28,752 nucleotides of DNA from JBBKWQ01 sp037969115 (lineage in GTDB: Bacteria; Actinomycetota; Acidimicrobiia; Acidimicrobiales; Ilumatobacteraceae), in contig JBBKWQ010000183.1 of NCBI GenBank assembly GCA_037969115.1, positions 1 to 28,752 of the forward strand, in the 5' to 3' direction. The notes beneath the pieces were generated by a model. That model searched no databases, was not told where the DNA came from, and saw only the letters and a program-made list of their open reading frames with translations. The position numbers and the translations under genes were made by a program. Positions within the stretch are counted from its first letter, which is position 1; every line of letters begins with the position of its first letter. This document shows, one piece after another, positions 23,444 to 28,752 of this stretch.

Positions 23444-24658
23444 ATGACCGACACCACACGCCAGCCCGTTGAAGATCTGCTCACCGACTACGACATCTTC
23501 GATCCGTCGTTCGTCAATGACCCGTTCTCGGCGCAACGCACGATTCGAGAGTCGGAGTGCCCGATCGCTCACTCCGACCGGTGGGGAGGCTCGTGGTATC
23601 CCACCAGATACGACGACGTGATCGCGCTCGCCCAGGAGCACGAGACCTTCACGTCGCGCGAGATCATCGTGGTGCCACCACTGCAGGGGCAGGCCGAAGG
23701 TCCCTATGCCGGGGTCGCGGCGCCGCCGATCACCTCCGATCCGCCCGAACATCACTGGCATCGCCGTTTGATCCTGCCGACGTTCTCGCCGGGCAACGTG
23801 AAGAAGTACGAGCAGGGCACGATCGACCTGTGCAACCAGCTGATCGACGGCTTCATCGACGCCGGTGAGGCCGACGCCGCTGCCGGGTACGCGCAGCAGA
23901 TTCCGGTTCGGGTGATCTCGCGGATGCTCGGCGTGCCCGAGGAGATGTCGGACGAGTTCACCGGCTGGGTTCGCGGCGTGCTCGAGATCGGTCTCACCGA
24001 CCCGGTGGTTCGCAAGGAGAACCGCGGACACATCATGAACTTCTTCCGGGCTCAGCTCGACGACCGCAAGGCCAACCCGCGAGACGACGACTTGATCACC
24101 GAGCTGCTCGCGACCCAGCACGACGGCGAGCCCGTCGACGAGGACTACGTGATGGGCGTCTGCAACCTCATGCTGGTCGCCGGCATCGACACCACCTGGT
24201 CGGCAATCGGCGCGTCGATGTGGCACCTCGCACTCCATCCCGAGCACCGGCAGCAACTGCGTGACGACCCTGAGATCTGGCCGGCGGCGATCGAGGAGCT
24301 GCTCCGTGCGTACGCCCCGGTCACGATGGCTCGGATGGTCGACCACGACACCGAGTTCCAAGGCTGCCCGATGAAGGCCAACGACCGCGTGCTGATGACG
24401 TTCCCGGCGGCCAATCGCGATCCTCGCCAGTTCGAGAACCCCGACGAGGTCCACTTCGACCGTGAACGGAATCGGCATGTGGCCTTCGGCGCCGGTATCC
24501 ACCGCTGCGCGGGCTCGAACCTGGCCCGCCTCGAGTTGCGGGTCGCCCTGCAGACGTGGATGTCGCGGATCCCGGAGTTCCAGTTGAAGGATCCGGCGTC
24601 GGTGACCTGGGCGGGTGGCCAGGTGCGCGGTCCGCGTCGATGCATGGTCACGTTCTGA
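23444..24658 (+). CDS. Cytochrome P450
   Basis: A soluble bacterial class I P450 of 404 residues. Motifs: I-helix AGIDTT (246-251) with the oxygen-activating acid-Thr pair, K-helix ExxR at Glu285-Arg288 (EELLR), and the haem loop FGAGIHRCAG (348-357) with Cys355 as the iron ligand. PPEHHWHRRLILPTFSP is the typical C-helix region. It would hydroxylate an unidentified substrate using electrons from the adjacent ferredoxin. GAGGA lies eight bases before ATG 23444. The frame is open further upstream through the ferredoxin, but without meaning. Subfamily cannot be assigned by eye. The divergent PhyH-type dioxygenase may act in the same pathway (inference). Confidence 0.95.
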   Translation: MTDTTRQPVEDLLTDYDIFDPSFVNDPFSAQRTIRESECPIAHSDRWGGSWYPTRYDDVIALAQEHETFTSREIIVVPPLQGQAEGPYAGVAAPPITSDPPEHHWHRRLILPTFSPGNVKKYEQGTIDLCNQLIDGFIDAGEADAAAGYAQQIPVRVISRMLGVPEEMSDEFTGWVRGVLEIGLTDPVVRKENRGHIMNFFRAQLDDRKANPRDDDLITELLATQHDGEPVDEDYVMGVCNLMLVAGIDTTWSAIGASMWHLALHPEHRQQLRDDPEIWPAAIEELLRAYAPVTMARMVDHDTEFQGCPMKANDRVLMTFPAANRDPRQFENPDEVHFDRERNRHVAFGAGIHRCAGSNLARLELRVALQTWMSRIPEFQLKDPASVTWAGGQVRGPRRCMVTF

Positions 24659-24707
24659 TCGCGCTACCTCGTATCCGGGCGGGCTCGTGGTCGGGTGATC
24701 GTGTCGG

Positions 24708-25170
24708 CTACACGAGCGGACCCCGGCGGCTGTCGATCACGCCGGTGTCGAAGCCAGCGGTGTGCAACCCGCCGCAGAAGCGAGCGTGTTCGATCTTCAG
24801 ACACCGGTTCTGTACCACGTCGAGGCCGGCGGCCGATGCCGTGGCCGCCGCTCCGTCGTGTGTGAGCCCGAGCTGGAACCACACCGCTGCAGCACGCGCT
24901 GCGATCGCATCGTCGGTCACCGACGGCAGATCGTCGGTGCGGCGGAACACGTCGACCAGGTCGGGAACCTCGGGGAGGTCGGCCAGGCTGGGATACACCG
25001 GCTGCTCGAGAATTCGAGTCTCGTTCGGGTTCACGAAATACACCGTCCAACCGGTTGCGCCTCTGAGGTACGTGGCGACGAAGTGACTCGCCCGACTGGG
25101 TGTGGCGGACATGCCGACGATCGCAACGGTGCGCGTTCGCTGCATCAGCGCGAGGCGGTCTTGCGCTCGT

Positions 25171-25184
<14 letters not shown>
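24708..25184 (-). CDS. CoA-binding-domain protein (YccU-like)
   Basis: A 158-residue single Rossmann-fold protein of the CoA_binding_2 family. The nucleotide-binding start VAIVGMSATPSRASHFVA is at about 20-37. It is followed by VYFVNPNE, DLVDVFRR, AVWFQLGL and the family signature NRCLKIEH near the C-terminus. No catalytic domain is attached. The GTG start at 25184 lies inside the end of the sulfhydrylase gene, overlapping it by 14 bases in another frame, which implies translational coupling. An internal ATG at 25145 would shorten the N-terminus too much for the family. Such genes often neighbour O-acetylhomoserine sulfhydrylase genes, so a supporting role in methionine metabolism is likely but undefined. 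Confidence 0.88.
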
Positions 25185-26502
<1,318 letters not shown>

Positions 26503-26549
26503 GCAGGCAGTCTGCCCGGCTTCGACTCGCAGCGTCCGATCGGTCGCGG

Positions 26550-26555
26550 TACGGT
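26550..26555 (+). promoter_or_regulatory. Candidate -10 box for the aldo/keto reductase
   Basis: TACGGT, seven bases, then ATG 26563: identical hexamer and spacing to manA. The 60-base gap with metY is therefore a divergent promoter region. Confidence 0.45.
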
Positions 26556-26562
26556 CGCGGGC

Positions 26563-27441
26563 ATGCTTCCCGTAGCCCCGTTCGGTCGTACCGGTCATGC
26601 CTCGACCCGCGTCATCTTCGGTGCCGCAGCGCTCGGCGCCATGAGTCAGGAGCGCGCCGACACGACGCTCGCGCTCGTCGCCCGACGCGGCATCAACCAC
26701 ATCGACACGGCGGCGTCGTACGGCGCATCGGAAGATCGATTGCACACGTGGCTGCGCACGAACCGAGACGACGTCTTTCTGGCCACCAAGACGGGCGAGC
26801 GCCACGGCACCGCGGCTCGCAAGGAGTTGGAACGTTCGCTGGAACGGATGGGCGTCGACCACGTCGATCTGATCCAGCTCCACAACCTCGTCGAGGAGGA
26901 CGAGTGGGAGACAGCATGCTCACGCGGTGGGGCGGTCGAAGCGCTGGAGCGAGCTCGAGACGAAGGGCTCTGTCGACACATCGGCGTGACCGGCCACGGC
27001 GTGCGTATCGCCGGAATGCATCGTCGAAGCATCGAACGGTTCGACTGTGCGTCGGTGCTGCTCCCGGTGAACTACACGATGATGTCGAATCCCTTGTATC
27101 GCCACGACGTCGAGGAGCTGCGCGAGGCTTGTGCCGATCGCGACATCGCGTTCCAGACCATCAAGTCGATCGCCCGTGGACGTTGGCCAGAGCGAAACGG
27201 CCGCGAGTTCAGCTGGTACGAACCGCTCGACGATGCGGCTGCGATCGGGAGAGCGGTTCGATACGTGTTGGGCAATTCGCAGCAGTTCTTGAACACAACG
27301 AGCGATGCGCGGTTGCTGCCGATGGTGATCGACGCTGCCGAGGGCGACATGACTTCGCCCGATGACGCCGAACTCGAGGCTGACGTCGAGCGCTTCGACA
27401 TCACACCCCTGTTCGACGGTGCCGAACTCGAACGAATCTGA
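26563..27441 (+). CDS. Aldo/keto reductase family oxidoreductase
   Basis: A 292-residue TIM-barrel NADPH-dependent reductase. The catalytic tetrad is readable in order: Asp in HIDTAASYG, the Tyr of the same motif, Lys in LATKTGER, and His in LIQLHNL. The N-terminus (PFGRTGHASTRVIFGAAALG) is typical of the group related to YghZ/Tas and plant L-galactose-dehydrogenase-like proteins. The usual C-terminal cofactor segment is represented by VLGNSQQFLNTTSDARLLP, somewhat altered. It is transcribed alone from a leaderless-type promoter and converges on a lipoprotein gene with only 3 bases between stop codons. The substrate is unknown, probably an aldehyde or small ketone. Confidence 0.92.
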   Translation: MLPVAPFGRTGHASTRVIFGAAALGAMSQERADTTLALVARRGINHIDTAASYGASEDRLHTWLRTNRDDVFLATKTGERHGTAARKELERSLERMGVDHVDLIQLHNLVEEDEWETACSRGGAVEALERARDEGLCRHIGVTGHGVRIAGMHRRSIERFDCASVLLPVNYTMMSNPLYRHDVEELREACADRDIAFQTIKSIARGRWPERNGREFSWYEPLDDAAAIGRAVRYVLGNSQQFLNTTSDARLLPMVIDAAEGDMTSPDDAELEADVERFDITPLFDGAELERI

Positions 27442-27444
27442 CCC

Positions 27445-27462
<18 letters not shown>
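27421..27462. terminator. Compound hairpin over a convergent stop-stop junction
   Basis: Nested arms GCCGAA/TTCGGC, CTCGA/TCGAG and CTGA/TCAG, with a three-base bulge (ccc), span both stop codons of the aldo/keto reductase and the 27445 lipoprotein. A bidirectional terminator is likely; no T-tract is present. Confidence 0.4.
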
Positions 27463-28254
<792 letters not shown>

Positions 28255-28317
28255 GGGGAGACATCGTCCGGAGAGCGCTGGACCTTGAGCCCGGGTACTC
28301 GAACGGGCGCAGTTCGA

Positions 28318-28752
28318 TCAACCGACGGTCGGGTCGGGCGGCACGAATTCGGTGGTCGAGTAGCGCACGCGGTCCCAGGCCCAGCCGGTGACCGAGTCGT
28401 CCACGCCGACGACGACCTCGTGGTCGTCGATCCAGATCGTGACGGCGCCGGCCGAAGATGTCTCATCGCTCGGCAGCACTGCGTCGCGCCACGCCCGGTA
28501 CTGGACCGGGTAGCCATCTGCGAATCCCTTCGTGTCGATGACCAGGTCGTACCGGGTGATCGTGCGATCGGAATCGTCGATCGCCTCGATCGTGTCCCGC
28601 TCGGCGCCGCTGAGTTCGAGGAACCCATCACGCAACCGCACCGGCAGCAGGTGGTCCGCATCGCGGACGGCGAGAAACGTGATCGTGTTGCGAACCCGGG
28701 CACCGAGGCCGTTGCCGTCGTCGAGCGCCCACGAGCCCGCGCCATATCGCAC
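28318..28752 (-). CDS. Unknown protein, 5' end cut by the window
   Basis: At least 144 residues, running off the right edge of the window. A GTG falls exactly on the last bases, but a true start there cannot be judged. The visible part is acidic and beta-rich (WALDDGNGLGARVRNTITFL, TITRYDLVIDTKGFADG, VTIWIDDHEVVVGVDDSVTG). It has no membrane segment and no catalytic motif that I recognise. The pattern suggests a beta-sandwich or other small extracellular or periplasmic-type domain, but that is a guess. It precedes the Thr-rich lipoprotein gene on the same strand. Confidence 0.6.
   Translation of the reverse strand: MRYGAGSWALDDGNGLGARVRNTITFLAVRDADHLLPVRLRDGFLELSGAERDTIEAIDDSDRTITRYDLVIDTKGFADGYPVQYRAWRDAVLPSDETSSAGAVTIWIDDHEVVVGVDDSVTGWAWDRVRYSTTEFVPPDPTVG

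Noticed and set aside
26503..26562. SAM riboswitch ahead of metY
   Set aside because: Only 60 bases separate the divergent starts and the likely transcript is leaderless, leaving no room for an aptamer.

Overview
High-GC bacterial chromosome, about 29 kb, with densely packed genes and no mobile elements, tRNA, rRNA or CRISPR. Several markers point to the Actinomycetota: a nucS mismatch endonuclease, a mycothiol-dependent formaldehyde dehydrogenase, the gene order dxr - site-2 protease - ispG, and a CysQ of mycobacterial type. Divergence from Mycobacterium/Streptomyces proteins and the many unfamiliar lipoproteins suggest a deep lineage such as Acidimicrobiia (Ilumatobacter-like); that placement is inference. 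No gene-free stretch exceeds 300 bases. The longest are 15202-15386, which holds a perfect hairpin and a degenerate copy, and 23077-23216, a divergent promoter region.

Layout. 1-7141 (+): the 3' part of a 2-oxoacid dehydrogenase E2 gene, a fused lipB-lipA gene that would install lipoate on such E2 proteins, dxr, a RseP/Rip1-type protease, ispG and an SCO6745-family gene. 7169-10124 (-): an ECF sigma factor translationally coupled to a single-pass membrane protein, a small lipoprotein, and manA. 10189-11055 (+): a lipoprotein. 11077-19126 (-): mscR plus a metallo-beta-lactamase-fold hydrolase (formaldehyde detoxification), nucS, an ABC1/UbiB kinase-like gene, a large membrane protein with two tandem copies of a His-rich domain, an enoyl-CoA hydratase/isomerase and cysQ. 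19135-20391 (+): dinB, divergent from cysQ, with a LexA-type SOS box between and over the two start codons. 20409-23076 (-): ettA and a phytanoyl-CoA-dioxygenase-like gene. 23217-24658 (+): a small ferredoxin and a cytochrome P450. 24708-26502 (-): an O-acetylhomoserine sulfhydrylase overlapping a CoA-binding-domain gene. 26563-27441 (+): an aldo/keto reductase. 27445-28752 (-): a Thr-rich lipoprotein and a partial unknown gene.

Themes. Sulfur and lipoate metabolism (E2, LipB-LipA, CysQ, sulfhydrylase), MEP isoprenoid synthesis, genome maintenance (NucS, DinB) and redox enzymes. A recurrent pattern is a TAnnnT hexamer 6-8 bases before the start codon, which implies leaderless transcripts for many first genes. 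The ferredoxin and P450 instead have clear Shine-Dalgarno sequences.

The most unusual items are the LipB-LipA fusion, the SOS box that overlaps the cysQ start codon and abuts the dinB start codon, the tandem-domain membrane protein, and an H-loop His-to-Pro change in EttA.
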